Both the position numbers and the translations under genes were made by a program. Under the pieces are notes generated by a model that saw nothing but the letters and a program-made list of their open reading frames with translations, searched no databases and had not been told where the DNA came from. Positions 18,909-28,001 of a DNA stretch of 64,000 nucleotides are shown one piece after another. This DNA is from Roseobacter sp. MED193 (GTDB lineage: Bacteria > Pseudomonadota > Alphaproteobacteria > Rhodobacterales > Rhodobacteraceae): positions 4,057,484 to 4,121,483 of the forward strand of contig NZ_CH902583.1 of assembly GCF_000152965.1 (NCBI RefSeq), given 5' to 3'. Each line of letters opens with the position of its first letter. The first letter of the stretch is position 1.

Positions 18909-20105
18909 ATGGCCGTCGTGAACCGCATTGCTGATTTTGCCCCCGAGATGAAGACTTGGCGTCAGCATCTTCACCAAATCCCTGAACTGGCGCTCGATCT
19001 GCCCAAGACAGCGGCCTATGTGGCGGAGCGTTTGCGTGAGATTGGGGTGGATGAATTGCATGAAGGAATTGCCACTTCTGGCATGGTGGCGATCATCAAT
19101 GGTCAGGGCAATGTGCAGGGCGAGGGGCCAACAATAGGGCTGCGGGCGGATATGGATGCGCTGCCGATCCCAGAGGAAACTGGCGTTGACTATGCGTCGC
19201 TGCATGCAGGCAACATGCATGCCTGTGGCCATGACGGCCATACTACGATGCTGCTGGGCGCGGCTAAGTATCTTGCAGAGACCCGTAATTTTTCGGGCCG
19301 GGTGGCATTAATTTTCCAACCGGCTGAGGAGGCCATTGGTGGAGCCCGAATCATGGTCGAGGAGGGTATCATGGAGAGGTTCGATATTGGCGAAGTCTAT
19401 GCGCTACACAATGCGCCTGGATTGCCGGTTGGGGCCTTCTTGACTGCGCCGGGGGCACTGATGGCGGCGGTAGATACGTTTCACATCCATATTCAGGGGG
19501 TCGGAGGACATGGGGCGATGCCCCATGAGACCAAAGATCCGGTGATGGCGGCCTGCGGCATGGCTCAGGCAATCCAAACCATTATCAGCCGCAATCATCA
19601 CACGCTGGAGGACCTGGTGGTGTCGGTCACGCAGATCCATACCGGAACCGTTGACAATGTGATCCCAGACACTGCCTATATTAATGGCACGGTGCGCACC
19701 TTTAATCCGCAGGTGCAGGCCATGGTGATGCGGCGAATGGAGGAAATCGTCGCAGGCCAGGCAGCAAGTTACGGCGTTTCAGCAGAGCTGGATTATGAGG
19801 TCGGCTACCCTGCAACCATCAACGATTCGCAAAAATCAGCCTTCGCGGCTGATGTCGCGGGAGAGGTTTCTGGCCCGGAGAATGTCGAGGCTGATGGTGA
19901 ACGTGAAATGGGCGCTGAAGATTTCTCATATATGTTGAATGCCCGTCCAGGGGCCTATCTGTTCTTGGGCCAGGGGGAAGGGGCAGGGCTGCACCACCCC
20001 AAGTACAACTTCAATGATGAGATTGCGCCAATTGGTGCCTCCTTTTTCGCCCGTCTGGTAGAACGTGCCCAGCCCTTGGCCCAAGCAGAGGTGACAGCCG
20101 CGTGA
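18909..20105 (+). CDS. M20-family amidohydrolase (hippurate/IAA-amino acid hydrolase type)
   Basis: A 398-residue metallopeptidase-family enzyme. Metal-binding blocks seen: GLRADMDALPIPEETG, HACGHDGHTTMLLGAAKYLAE, FQPAEEAIGGARIMVEEG, and VEADGEREMGAEDFSYML. It belongs to the M20D subgroup, which removes acyl or aryl groups from amino acids (hippurate, N-acyl amino acids). ATG 18909 gives MAVVNRIADFAPEMKTWRQ; an open upstream extension to 18798 overlaps the mazG side and is rejected. Downstream lie two ureohydrolases (20207, 21168), so the group may form a nitrogen-salvage unit; that is inference. Confidence 0.9.
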   Translation: MAVVNRIADFAPEMKTWRQHLHQIPELALDLPKTAAYVAERLREIGVDELHEGIATSGMVAIINGQGNVQGEGPTIGLRADMDALPIPEETGVDYASLHAGNMHACGHDGHTTMLLGAAKYLAETRNFSGRVALIFQPAEEAIGGARIMVEEGIMERFDIGEVYALHNAPGLPVGAFLTAPGALMAAVDTFHIHIQGVGGHGAMPHETKDPVMAACGMAQAIQTIISRNHHTLEDLVVSVTQIHTGTVDNVIPDTAYINGTVRTFNPQVQAMVMRRMEEIVAGQAASYGVSAELDYEVGYPATINDSQKSAFAADVAGEVSGPENVEADGEREMGAEDFSYMLNARPGAYLFLGQGEGAGLHHPKYNFNDEIAPIGASFFARLVERAQPLAQAEVTAA

Positions 20106-20127
20106 AACTTCGCTATTCCAGGTTTTG

Positions 20128-20143
20128 ATAATATGATCAAATT
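20128..20143. promoter_or_regulatory. AT-rich imperfect palindrome before the agmatinase gene
   Basis: The 16-mer AATTTGATCATATTAT on the minus strand is a near-palindrome centred on GATC. The identical 16-mer occurs on the plus strand at 16008-16023, directly before the GNAT gene at 16033. It may be an operator or chance similarity. Confidence 0.3.
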
Positions 20144-20206
20144 ATGTGAGTGCTGGCGGGGGGAATATCCAACCCCCGGATCACTCTGCAAACGGAAAGT
20201 ACGATC

Positions 20207-21175
20207 ATGGCACTGGAAGATGCAAAACACGCAATCGACGCGGCCTTTACCCGGGAAGACCTGAAGGGCTTAAGCTTTGAAATTACCTTTGGTGGCGCGA
20301 CCTCCTTTTTGCGGCGCAAATACACTAAAGATCTGAGTGGGGTAGACATTGCCGTCACCGGGGTGCCATTCGATCAAGCGGTGACCAACCGGCCGGGGAC
20401 ACGGCTAGGGCCACGGGCAATTCGGGAAGCCTCGACTCTGCAAAGCCCGGATGAGCCCTATGGCTGGCCGCATAAGCCGCTCAGCACCCTAGCGATTGCC
20501 GATTACGGCGATCTGGCTTTTGATCATGCCAATGTGCCTGAATTTCCTGCGGCGCTGACGGATCATATTCGTGGGATTCTCTCTCAGGATACGGCTTCGG
20601 TTGTTTTGGGAGGGGATCACTATATCAGTTTCCCAATCTTGAAAGCCTATGCTGAAAAATTTGGCCCAATTTCGCTGCTGCAATTTGACGCCCATACGGA
20701 CACCTGGCCAGACGACAATATGGACCGTATCGATCACGGCACCATGTTCTACAAAGCGGTGAAATCCGGCATCGTGGACCCCGAAACCTCGGTCCAGGTG
20801 GGGATCAGAACCACCAACGACGACACGCTGGGGGTAAATATCATTGATGCTGCCACCGTGCATGAGATCGGCCCGGTTGAGACCGCACGCCGGATCAAAG
20901 AGATCCTGGGGGGGCGCCCGACCTATCTGACTTTTGACATCGACGCACTGGATCCTGCCTATGCACCAGGCACCGGCACCCCAGTTTGGGGCGGACTGAC
21001 CTCTGCGCAGGCTGCACGCATCTTGCGCGAGATCGCAGGTATCAATATCAAAGGCGGCGATGTGGTGGAGGTTTCCCCTCCTTTTGACACCACCGGAGCG
21101 ACCGCAATTGCCGGGGCTCATGTGGCAACGGAAATTATCTGCCTTCTGGGCTGGAATATGAGAGACAATGGCTGA
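20207..21175 (+). CDS. Ureohydrolase, agmatinase type (copy 1)
   Basis: A 322-residue arginase/agmatinase-fold enzyme. Binuclear Mn ligand motifs: VVLGGDHYISFPILKAY, LLQFDAHTDTWPDD and LTFDIDALDPAYAPGTGTP. It should hydrolyse a guanidino substrate (agmatine is the usual annotation) to an amine and urea; GGDHY replaces the more common GGDHS. I chose the ATG at 20207 with GGAAAG upstream; the frame is open back to 20150. It overlaps the next ureohydrolase gene by 8 nt, so both come from one transcript. Confidence 0.88.
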   Translation: MALEDAKHAIDAAFTREDLKGLSFEITFGGATSFLRRKYTKDLSGVDIAVTGVPFDQAVTNRPGTRLGPRAIREASTLQSPDEPYGWPHKPLSTLAIADYGDLAFDHANVPEFPAALTDHIRGILSQDTASVVLGGDHYISFPILKAYAEKFGPISLLQFDAHTDTWPDDNMDRIDHGTMFYKAVKSGIVDPETSVQVGIRTTNDDTLGVNIIDAATVHEIGPVETARRIKEILGGRPTYLTFDIDALDPAYAPGTGTPVWGGLTSAQAARILREIAGINIKGGDVVEVSPPFDTTGATAIAGAHVATEIICLLGWNMRDNG

Positions 21176-22115
21176 GTTTAATCAACCGATTAGTGGCAAT
21201 GATCTGGCCCGGTTCTCCGGGCCGAGCACCTTTATGCGTCTGCCGCAGGCGACCTCGCTTGAGGGGCTGGATGTGGCCTTTCTGGGGGTGCCGATGGATA
21301 TCGGAACCTCTTGGCGGTCTGGCACGCGGTTTGGTCCCAAGCAGATCCGTTCGGAGAGTGCCATGCTGCGGCCCTATAACATGGCCACCGGAGCGGCGCC
21401 TTTTGACAGTCTGAATGCCGGCGATATTGGTGATCTGGCAATCAATACCTTCTCGCTGAAGGAATCGCTGCGCATCATCGAGGAAAGTTATCAGGCGATC
21501 CTGTCAGGCAATGTGATCCCGATGGCCATGGGCGGCGATCATTCGATCACTCTGCCAATTCTGCGGGCCATTGCCGCCAAATACGGACCCGTCGCATTGG
21601 TGCATGTGGATGCCCATGCGGATGTGAACGATGATATGTTTGGTGAGCGTGAAACCCATGGCACCGTGTTTCGGCGTGCTTATGAAGAGGGTCTCATCGT
21701 TGCTGATAAGACCTATCAGATTGGCATTCGCGGCACAGGCTATGGCGCCGATGATTTCACCGAGGCCCAGGGCTGGGGCTTTCAGCAGTTCCCCGCACAG
21801 GAGCTTTGGGGGCGGCAATTGCACAATATGGGCGCTGAAATTCGCCGTGATATTGGCACCCGTCCGGTCTATATCTCCTATGATATCGACAGTCTGGATC
21901 CTGCCTTTGCGCCCGGCACCGGGACGCCCGAGATCGGCGGCTTGACCACGCCGCAGGCGCTGGAACTGATACGCTCTCTGAAGGGGCTCAACATTGTGGG
22001 CTGTGATTTGGTGGAAGTTTCGCCGCCTTATGATACTACCGGAAATACCGCGCTGACTGCGGCTAATTTGCTTTATGAGATGATGTGCGTTCTTCCTGGC
22101 GTGAAGTCACGTTAA
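21168..22115 (+). CDS. Ureohydrolase, agmatinase/guanidinobutyrase type (copy 2)
   Basis: A 315-residue relative of copy 1, sharing the same Mn motifs: AMGGDHSITLPILRAIAAKYG, LVHVDAHADVNDDMFGE and YISYDIDSLDPAFAPGTGTP. The N-terminal part, FMRLPQATSLEGLDVAFLGVP with TSWRSGTRFGPKQIRSES, resembles agmatinase and guanidinobutyrase. It overlaps the previous gene by 8 nt and is translationally coupled. Two similar enzymes in one operon may have different substrates or form a mixed oligomer; the sequence does not decide. Confidence 0.9.
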   Translation: MAEFNQPISGNDLARFSGPSTFMRLPQATSLEGLDVAFLGVPMDIGTSWRSGTRFGPKQIRSESAMLRPYNMATGAAPFDSLNAGDIGDLAINTFSLKESLRIIEESYQAILSGNVIPMAMGGDHSITLPILRAIAAKYGPVALVHVDAHADVNDDMFGERETHGTVFRRAYEEGLIVADKTYQIGIRGTGYGADDFTEAQGWGFQQFPAQELWGRQLHNMGAEIRRDIGTRPVYISYDIDSLDPAFAPGTGTPEIGGLTTPQALELIRSLKGLNIVGCDLVEVSPPYDTTGNTALTAANLLYEMMCVLPGVKSR

Positions 22116-22174
22116 GCTTCTATTTGGTGGCCCCATACGGAGGGTGCCAGGGATAGGAAGAGGGCAGGAGCAAG

Positions 22175-22597
22175 ATGGGGAAGATTATGATGCTGATTTG
22201 GGTGGGTCTGGCGGCAGTGGTGGTCGTTGTCGGCTTTATCAGATTGGCGCCGGTTGATCCCTTTGATTGGAACAGCCAGCCAGAACTCACCGAGGATAAA
22301 GAGTTCCGGGGGGGCGTTTTTAAGGTGGTGCGTTCGGGCCCGGATGGGCTGCAGCAGTTTGATCGCATTGCCAGCGCAGCCCCACGAACGAAACTTCTGG
22401 CTGGATCCGTCGAGGAAGGCATGGCGACCTATGTAACCCGCACCAAGGTGATCGGTTTTCCTGACTACACCACCGCGCGCCAGGATGGGGATCTGCTAAA
22501 GGTCTATGCCCGGCTGCGATTTGGTCGCTCTGACCTCGGCGTAAATAAGGCGCGCATAGATGGTTGGTTGTCATTGATGCCCAAAACCACGGACTAG
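22175..22597 (+). CDS. DUF1499 family membrane-anchored protein
   Basis: A 140-residue protein with one N-terminal membrane anchor (MMLIWVGLAAVVVVVGFIRL) and a DUF1499 domain, seen in the blocks FDRIASAAPRTKLLAGSVEE, TYVTRTKVIGFPDYTTA and LKVYARLRFGRSDLGVN. DUF1499 proteins are widespread and uncharacterised. A ribosome binding site GGAGCAAG is 10 nt before the ATG. It lies 60 nt after the second ureohydrolase, likely on its own transcript. Confidence 0.87.
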   Translation: MGKIMMLIWVGLAAVVVVVGFIRLAPVDPFDWNSQPELTEDKEFRGGVFKVVRSGPDGLQQFDRIASAAPRTKLLAGSVEEGMATYVTRTKVIGFPDYTTARQDGDLLKVYARLRFGRSDLGVNKARIDGWLSLMPKTTD

Positions 22598-22647
22598 GCT
22601 TTGCCCGCCTCTGGAAAGGGCTAACCCTCTGTGCTGGTCAGGATGGA

Positions 22648-22953
22648 TCACAGAGCGGGAAGTGGAGATTGTGCGATAGAATAGGGGGGCTGGGCTGGCT
22701 GGCGGAGGCTTGCAGAAAGGCAATTTGCCTGAACTTCCCGCCACATTGGCACGTTGAGCGACATTTGGCACTGGGCCATGAATTGTCTCCCGTCGACATC
22801 CAGACAGCGAATTTCTCCTAGATCGACCCGTTCACCGGTTTTGTCGGTGCAGTAGCAGTCAATCACCTTGCCGCCAGGGCCAACCACATCACCTAAGCTG
22901 GGTCCAGACGCAAGGATCAGCGCAAATATGACAAGGGCTCTGGCATGTTGCAT
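22648..22953 (-). CDS. Small secreted Cys-containing protein
   Basis: A 101-residue protein starting [19 protein letters not shown], a signal peptide probably cut near SLG-D. The mature part has five Cys: an early CYC pair ([20 protein letters not shown]), then C in MAQCQMSLN and C in VQANCLSAS. That spacing suggests disulfides or metal binding in the periplasm. It is divergent to prfA, with the prfA start 73 bp away. I do not know the family and give no function. Confidence 0.65.
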   Translation of the reverse strand: MQHARALVIFALILASGPSLGDVVGPGGKVIDCYCTDKTGERVDLGEIRCLDVDGRQFMAQCQMSLNVPMWREVQANCLSASLRQPAQPPYSIAQSPLPAL

Positions 22954-23026
22954 AGAGCTAGCATATCACAGAAACCACAGCTGCCAAAGTGGCAGGATGG
23001 CACCCCAACAGAAATATGAGGCACGG

Positions 23027-24082
23027 ATGATCCCCGAAGAGCGGCTAGAGCAGATCCTGCAACGGTTCCAGTATCTTGAAGCCGCAATGGCGGAGGGCGC
23101 CAGCGGCGCCGAGATTGCAAACCTGGCGCGCGAGTATTCCGAGATAAAGCCGGTTGCCGAGCAAATCACCGCCTATCGCCAGCTCCTGACCGATCTTGAG
23201 GATGCTGAGGCCATGTTGTCGGATCCCGATATGAAAGAGTTGGCGGCCGAGGAAATCCCAGAACTGAAGGCGGCATTACCCGGCGCCGAAGAGGCGCTGC
23301 AACTGGCGCTTTTGCCCAAAGACGCCGCCGATGCGCGCCCGGCCATGCTGGAGATCCGGCCCGGCACCGGGGGCGATGAGGCCGCGTTGTTTGCCGGAGA
23401 TCTGCTGCGCATGTACCAGCGCTACGCCGAAGCGCGGGGCTGGAAGTTCGAGGTGATCGAGGAACAAGCGACTGAGCTGGGCGGCATCAAAGAGGTGGTT
23501 GCCCATATCAAGGGGGAAAACGTTTTTGCGCGCATGAAATATGAAAGCGGCGTGCACCGGGTCCAGCGTGTGCCAGTGACGGAAAGCGGCGGCCGCATTC
23601 ACACCTCAGCCGCCACTGTAGCGGTTTTGCCGGAAGCTCAGGAAGTTGACGTGCAGATAGATCCTAGCGACATTCGCATTGATACCATGCGGGCCTCAGG
23701 GGCGGGGGGGCAGCACGTCAACACAACTGACTCCGCTGTACGCATTACCCATATTCCCACCGGGGTCATGGTGGTCAGTGCCGAAAAATCCCAGCACCGC
23801 AACCGCGAGATCGCGATGCAGGTTCTGCGCGCGCGACTTTATGATCTGGAACGTCAGCGGGTGGACAGTGAACGCTCCGCCGATCGCGCCAGCCAGGTGG
23901 GCTCGGGCGACCGCTCCGAACGCATTCGTACCTATAATTTCCCACAGGGGCGCATGTCTGATCACCGCATCAACCTGACACTCTATAAGCTAGACCAAAT
24001 CATGCAGGGCGATCTGGACGAAATCATCGATGCGCTCACGGCAGACAACCAGGCGCGTCTCCTGGCAGAGATGGGGCAATGA
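23027..24082 (+). CDS. prfA: Peptide chain release factor 1
   Basis: A 351-residue class I release factor. Domain 2 starts after the helical N-terminus ([17 protein letters not shown]), and GGQ appears in [20 protein letters not shown] near residue 227, the peptidyl-tRNA hydrolysis motif. The codon-recognition block sits in [20 protein letters not shown], and [19 protein letters not shown] is near the C-terminus. It reads UAA and UAG at the ribosomal A site. ATG 23027 has GAGG 5-6 nt upstream and gives the standard start MIPEERL. It overlaps prmC by 4 nt. Confidence 0.96.
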   Translation: MIPEERLEQILQRFQYLEAAMAEGASGAEIANLAREYSEIKPVAEQITAYRQLLTDLEDAEAMLSDPDMKELAAEEIPELKAALPGAEEALQLALLPKDAADARPAMLEIRPGTGGDEAALFAGDLLRMYQRYAEARGWKFEVIEEQATELGGIKEVVAHIKGENVFARMKYESGVHRVQRVPVTESGGRIHTSAATVAVLPEAQEVDVQIDPSDIRIDTMRASGAGGQHVNTTDSAVRITHIPTGVMVVSAEKSQHRNREIAMQVLRARLYDLERQRVDSERSADRASQVGSGDRSERIRTYNFPQGRMSDHRINLTLYKLDQIMQGDLDEIIDALTADNQARLLAEMGQ

Positions 24083-24933
24083 ATACACAGGGTATCGCCT
24101 TGACTGCGGCTCAGGCCATGGCAGCTGCTGCGGCGCGTTTGCGTGCGGCCGGCGTGGAGGATCCCGCCCGCGATGCCCGAATTCTTCTGGCCCATGCTGC
24201 CCGGATCGAAGCCAGCCGCGTGACCTTGATTGCGCCTGAGGATCTTGAGCCCGAAGTGGCAGAGCGTTACGAACAGCTGATTGCCCTGCGTGCGATCCGC
24301 GTGCCGGTGTCGCATCTGCTGGGGGAGCGTGAATTTTATGGTCGCCGGTTCAAAGTCTCAAAAGATGTGTTGGACCCTCGGCCAGAAACCGAAACCCTGA
24401 TCGAGGCCGCACTTGCAGAGCCTTTTGAACGGGTACTGGACCTTGGCCTTGGCTCCGGCTGCATCTTGGTGACGCTGCTCGCAGAGAGCCCGCAGGCCAC
24501 TGGCTTAGGGGTAGATCTGAGCGAAGCTGCCTGCCTGCAGGCAAGTGCAAACGCCATCTTGCATCGGGTTGAGAGCCGCATTGATATTCAGCAATCGGAT
24601 TGGTTTTCCAATGTCACAGGCCGCTTTGACCTGATTGTTTCAAACCCGCCCTATATCGCCTTAGACGAAATGGCAGATCTGTCACCTGAGGTGCGCCAGC
24701 ATGAGCCTGATATGGCGCTCACCGACGGGGGGGATGGTCTTGCGGCTTACCGTGCGCTTGCCGCGGGGGTGCGTGCGCACCTGCGCTCAGGCGGGCGCTT
24801 ATGTCTGGAAATCGGCCCGACCCAGGGTCAGGCCGTGGCCGCAATGATGCAGGAGGCTGGGCTCACCAATATCGCTGTGCTACCGGATCTGGATGGCCGG
24901 GACCGGGTTGTTTTTGCCCGAAATCCCGGCTGA
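24079..24933 (+). CDS. prmC: Release factor glutamine methyltransferase
   Basis: A 284-residue SAM-dependent methyltransferase. Glycine motif [16 protein letters not shown] and the diagnostic NPPY ([14 protein letters not shown]) identify PrmC/HemK. It methylates the Gln of the GGQ motif in release factors RF1 and RF2, which explains its 4-nt overlap with prfA (ATGA). N-terminal helical domain: [49 protein letters not shown] links the domains. Confidence 0.95.
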   Translation: MNTQGIALTAAQAMAAAAARLRAAGVEDPARDARILLAHAARIEASRVTLIAPEDLEPEVAERYEQLIALRAIRVPVSHLLGEREFYGRRFKVSKDVLDPRPETETLIEAALAEPFERVLDLGLGSGCILVTLLAESPQATGLGVDLSEAACLQASANAILHRVESRIDIQQSDWFSNVTGRFDLIVSNPPYIALDEMADLSPEVRQHEPDMALTDGGDGLAAYRALAAGVRAHLRSGGRLCLEIGPTQGQAVAAMMQEAGLTNIAVLPDLDGRDRVVFARNPG

Positions 24934-25030
24934 AGCAGGAAATTCTTTGGAAAATTTGTGTTTTTGAAAGAAAGTTCACGAAATATGGGATGCGGCCCTT
25001 GTCTGAGAGGGTAGAAAGTGGTTACTCAAA

Positions 25031-25074
25031 GTGTCGCTTGACTACGGCGAGGTTACTCTACCTCCCAGCGACAC
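25031..25074 (+). promoter_or_regulatory. Nested stem-loop upstream of the DUF4167 gene
   Basis: GTGTCGCT (25031-25038) pairs with AGCGACAC (25067-25074), and GAGGT (25049-25053) pairs with ACCTC (25060-25064) inside it. It lies 85 bp before the start codon, in what should be the leader. No U-tract follows, so a terminator for prmC is unlikely. The rest of 24934-25158 has no gene. Confidence 0.4.
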
Positions 25075-25158
25075 CAAGCCCAAAATAGTCGATCATCCGG
25101 CGCAAGGATGCGCTGAATTGGATCCATGACACATGAAATTAAGGCTTACGTTAGGCAT

Positions 25159-25959
25159 ATGAGATCGTCAAAATCACGTTCGCGTTCCAAGTCGAACCGA
25201 AACCGCCCCAATGGGGTCAATGTTGTAAATCGCGTCTTCGACAGCTCCGGCCCCGAGGGCAAGGTGCGTGGGACTCCGCAACAGATCATTGATAAATACA
25301 ACCAGCTGACACGGGACGCGCAACTCAGCAATGACCGTGTTGCGGCTGAGAATTTTCAGCAACATGCTGAGCATTACCTGCGTCTTCTGAATGAGGCACA
25401 GCGCGAGATTGATGCGCGGCGCGAAGAGCAGGAACGCCAGAACCGCGAGCGTCAGGCTGAACGTGATCGTGAACGCGCTGAACGTCTGGAGCGTCAGGAA
25501 CGCGAGGCTACTGCCAATCAGGCGGCGCAGCAACAGCCCTCTCGTCAGCAGGGGCAGCAGCCCCAGCCAGGCCATTCCAGTGGCGAACGTCAAAGCGACG
25601 TGGCAGCGACGCAGCCGGCAGCGCGCCAGGATCCCGCCAGTGCGCCTCAGCCTGAGGTGATAGACCCACGTGATACTACCAGCAATGCCCCAGAGGGCAG
25701 CGGCTTGGTGGAAACCCCTGAAAGCAAAGGCAAGGAACCAGTGGCAGCGCCCAAGAAGCCTGCCGCTCGCAAACCGCGTGCACGCAAGCCTGTAGCGGCC
25801 AAACCTGCAGCCGAGGGCACGGCCCCTGAAGGCGAAGCGGCCAAGGCACCTGCCGTCGCTCAAGACGCCGACACCGAAGCCAAGCCCAAGCGCACGCCCA
25901 GACCGCGCAAACCCAAACCAAAGCCCAAGGCCGAGGATGCGCCAGAAGCTGCCGAGTAA
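25159..25959 (+). CDS. DUF4167 protein with low-complexity Lys/Ala/Pro tail
   Basis: A 266-residue basic protein. The N-terminal 80 residues carry the DUF4167 domain: MRSSKSRSRSKSNRNRPNG, then NVVNRVFDSSGPEGKVRGT, and YNQLTRDAQLSNDRVAAENFQQHAEHYLRLL. A charged coiled coil of Arg/Glu repeats follows (residues 90-130), then a Gln-rich stretch, then a Pro-Lys-Ala tail of about 100 residues resembling histone H1-like tails. It is probably an RNA- or nucleoid-associated factor; the function is inferred. It lies after prfA-prmC as in other alphaproteobacteria. I chose ATG 25159; the frame is open from 25126. Confidence 0.88.
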   Translation: MRSSKSRSRSKSNRNRPNGVNVVNRVFDSSGPEGKVRGTPQQIIDKYNQLTRDAQLSNDRVAAENFQQHAEHYLRLLNEAQREIDARREEQERQNRERQAERDRERAERLERQEREATANQAAQQQPSRQQGQQPQPGHSSGERQSDVAATQPAARQDPASAPQPEVIDPRDTTSNAPEGSGLVETPESKGKEPVAAPKKPAARKPRARKPVAAKPAAEGTAPEGEAAKAPAVAQDADTEAKPKRTPRPRKPKPKPKAEDAPEAAE

Positions 25960-25975
25960 TGCTGGCAGCACGGCA
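25958..25975. repeat. 18-nt repeat, copy 1
   Basis: AATGCTGGCAGCACGGCA, overlapping the stop codon of the DUF4167 gene. An identical copy lies at 39191-39208. It contains the palindromic core TGCTGGCAGCA. Confidence 0.4.
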
Positions 25976-26016
25976 TGCTGGTCGCTCGGGTTACTTGCAG
26001 TCAGGTAAAGAACATG

Positions 26017-26049
26017 AAAACCGGCCTTCCCTGGGGAGGCCGGTTTTTT
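26017..26049. terminator. Bidirectional terminator
   Basis: AAAACCGGCCTTCC-CTG-GGGAGGCCGGTTTT is a 14-bp stem (one G-T pair) with T-runs on both sides, between the convergent DUF4167 and rsmA genes. It can stop both transcripts. Confidence 0.92.
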
Positions 26050-26075
26050 GTGTCGGATGAATGAAGAGCAGGCAG

Positions 26076-26921
26076 CTAGTCTAGGGGTTTGATACTGCGG
26101 GCAAGGGCGCAGAATTCTTCCAGGCTGACTTGTTCTGCCCGTTCTGTGGGGGCAATACCTGCCGCCTTTAAGTGATCTTCAATTCCCGGTGTTACGCTTT
26201 TGAGACTGGCGCGCAGCATTTTGCGGCGCTGATTAAAGCCAGCGGCAATCACCCGCGACAGCGTTGCGGCATCTGCGGGGAAGCGCGGCTCTTGCAGAGC
26301 GGTGAGATGCACTACCGCGCTATGAACCTTAGGCGGTGGGCTAAAGGCTTCGGGGGGCAGCGAAAGTACAATCCGCGCATCCGCGCGCCACTGCGCCAAA
26401 AGCGCCAAACGGCCATAGGCCTTGGTTCCGGGTTGGGCCACAATTCGTTCGGCGACTTCACGTTGAAACATGAGGGTAAGGCTTTGCCAGAAGGGCGGCC
26501 AGGCCTTTGGGGTGAGCCAACGGACCAGCAGTTCAGTGCCGACATTATAGGGCAGGTTGGCTGCGATCCGTACCGGTGGGGTAAGATGCTCAAGGGGATC
26601 AATATCAAGCGCATCCCCATTGATCAGCTGTAGCCGACCTGGATAGGCCTCGGCTATTTCCGCCAGGGCGGGCATACAGCGGCTGTCTTTTTCAACCGCC
26701 AGCACCCGGCGCGCCCCTTCGGCCAACAAACCACGGGTCAAACCCCCGGGGCCGGGGCCGATTTCCAGCACATCACATTCGCTCAGATCGCCAGCTTGGC
26801 GGGCAATCTTGGAGGTCAGATTGAGATCGAGCAGGAAGTTCTGCCCTAGCGATTTTCGGGCCAGCAGTTGATGGGTGTCGATGACCTCACGCAGAGGGGG
26901 CAGGGAGTCGATGGCGCTCAT
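26076..26921 (-). CDS. rsmA: 16S rRNA dimethyltransferase RsmA (KsgA)
   Basis: A 281-residue SAM-dependent methyltransferase. N-terminal [21 protein letters not shown] precedes the SAM motif [19 protein letters not shown]. The NLPY catalytic motif is in [18 protein letters not shown], and [16 protein letters not shown] follows. It dimethylates two adjacent adenines in helix 45 of 16S rRNA late in 30S assembly. ATG 26921 ([15 protein letters not shown]) is preferred over ATG 26948. It is last in the lptF-lptG-lptD-surA-pdxA-rsmA transcript. Confidence 0.95.
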   Translation of the reverse strand: MSAIDSLPPLREVIDTHQLLARKSLGQNFLLDLNLTSKIARQAGDLSECDVLEIGPGPGGLTRGLLAEGARRVLAVEKDSRCMPALAEIAEAYPGRLQLINGDALDIDPLEHLTPPVRIAANLPYNVGTELLVRWLTPKAWPPFWQSLTLMFQREVAERIVAQPGTKAYGRLALLAQWRADARIVLSLPPEAFSPPPKVHSAVVHLTALQEPRFPADAATLSRVIAAGFNQRRKMLRASLKSVTPGIEDHLKAAGIAPTERAEQVSLEEFCALARSIKPLD

Positions 26922-27005
26922 TACGATATGTCCAGGGCGCGCGGCCAAACGGGGCGCCAGTCAAAGAGAAGGTGCCGTTGGGGATAGGCAGTGGGGCCAG
27001 AGGCG

Positions 27006-28001
27006 TCAAGTGGGCGCAGCGCTGCGTAGCGCCATGGACTGCGCCATTTTAAGCGCCTCTACCAGGCTGGATGGGTTCGCCGCACCGGTGCCTGCGATAT
27101 CGAAGGCGGTACCATGGTCCGGGGAGGTGCGGATAAAGGGCAGGCCCAGGGTGACATTGACTCCGCGATCGAAATCCAGCGTTTTGATCGGGATCAGCGC
27201 CTGGTCGTGATACATGCAGATGGCGGCGTCATAGCGAGCGCGTGCCGCAGCATGAAACAGGGTGTCTGCGGGATGCGGCCCGGTGAGGGTCAGATTGTCA
27301 GAGTTGAACGCATCTATCAGATCATTGATCCACAAGAGTTCTTCCTGTCCCATCGCGCCGCCCTCTCCGGCATGGGGGTTTAGCCCGGCTACAGCGATGC
27401 GTGGTTGGTCAATCCCAAACTGGCTGCGCAGCCCTTGGGCGGTGATCGCGATCACTTCGCGCAATAGCTCCGGAGTGAGGGTCTTTGGCACCTCGCTCAG
27501 CGCGATATGGATGGTGGCAGGAACCACCCGCAAAGCAGGGCTGGCCAGCATCATCACCACGCGGCTGCGATCTGCCAGATGGGCCAGAAACTCGGTATGG
27601 CCGGGAAAGGCAAACTGAGCTCCGTCAATCAGGGCCTTTTTATGTATTGGCGCGGTGCAAAGCGCTGAGGCCGCTCCCGATTGAACCAGTTCAACGCCGC
27701 GTTCGATGGACTGCACCACCCCTGGAGCATTTTTGGGATCAGCCTGGCCCTTTGTGGTTGATCCTGCAAACTGCAAAGGCAGAACCGGCAAGGCCTTGGC
27801 GCAGAGCTCCTGGGCCTCATCTGGCGTTTTGATCAGCGCAACAGGGGTGTCCTCTGGCAGATGACGTGGATCACCAATCCAAAAAAACGGGCAGCTCTCT
27901 TTCAAGAGCTGCCAGGCCTTGGCGGTGATCTCTGGTCCGATTCCGGCGGGTTCCCCGCAGCTGAGCGCGATGGGGCGCGCGGGCAGGCCGGAGGCCATCA
28001 T
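27006..28001 (-). CDS. pdxA: 4-hydroxythreonine-4-phosphate dehydrogenase
   Basis: A 331-residue PdxA. N-terminal PIALSCGEPAGIGPEITAKAW is typical. Metal-binding histidines lie in AFPGHTEFLAHLADRS, GLNPHAGEGGAMGQEEL and CMYHDQALIPIKTLDFDRGVN. The C-terminus has RTSPDHGTAFDIAGTGAANP. It oxidises 4-phosphohydroxy-L-threonine with NAD in deoxyxylulose-5-phosphate-dependent pyridoxal phosphate synthesis. It is coupled to surA by a 4-nt overlap (ATGA). The two ATGs in tandem (28001 and 27998) are both possible starts. Confidence 0.95.
   Translation of the reverse strand: MMASGLPARPIALSCGEPAGIGPEITAKAWQLLKESCPFFWIGDPRHLPEDTPVALIKTPDEAQELCAKALPVLPLQFAGSTTKGQADPKNAPGVVQSIERGVELVQSGAASALCTAPIHKKALIDGAQFAFPGHTEFLAHLADRSRVVMMLASPALRVVPATIHIALSEVPKTLTPELLREVIAITAQGLRSQFGIDQPRIAVAGLNPHAGEGGAMGQEELLWINDLIDAFNSDNLTLTGPHPADTLFHAAARARYDAAICMYHDQALIPIKTLDFDRGVNVTLGLPFIRTSPDHGTAFDIAGTGAANPSSLVEALKMAQSMALRSAAPT

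Noticed and set aside
18846..19241. Long N-terminal extension of MazG to 19241
   Set aside because: It would overlap the divergent amidohydrolase gene by several hundred bases and lacks MazG similarity.
20125..20140. TTGAT-N6-ATCAA as an FNR/Anr site
   Set aside because: FNR sites have a 4-bp spacer; here it is 6 bp.
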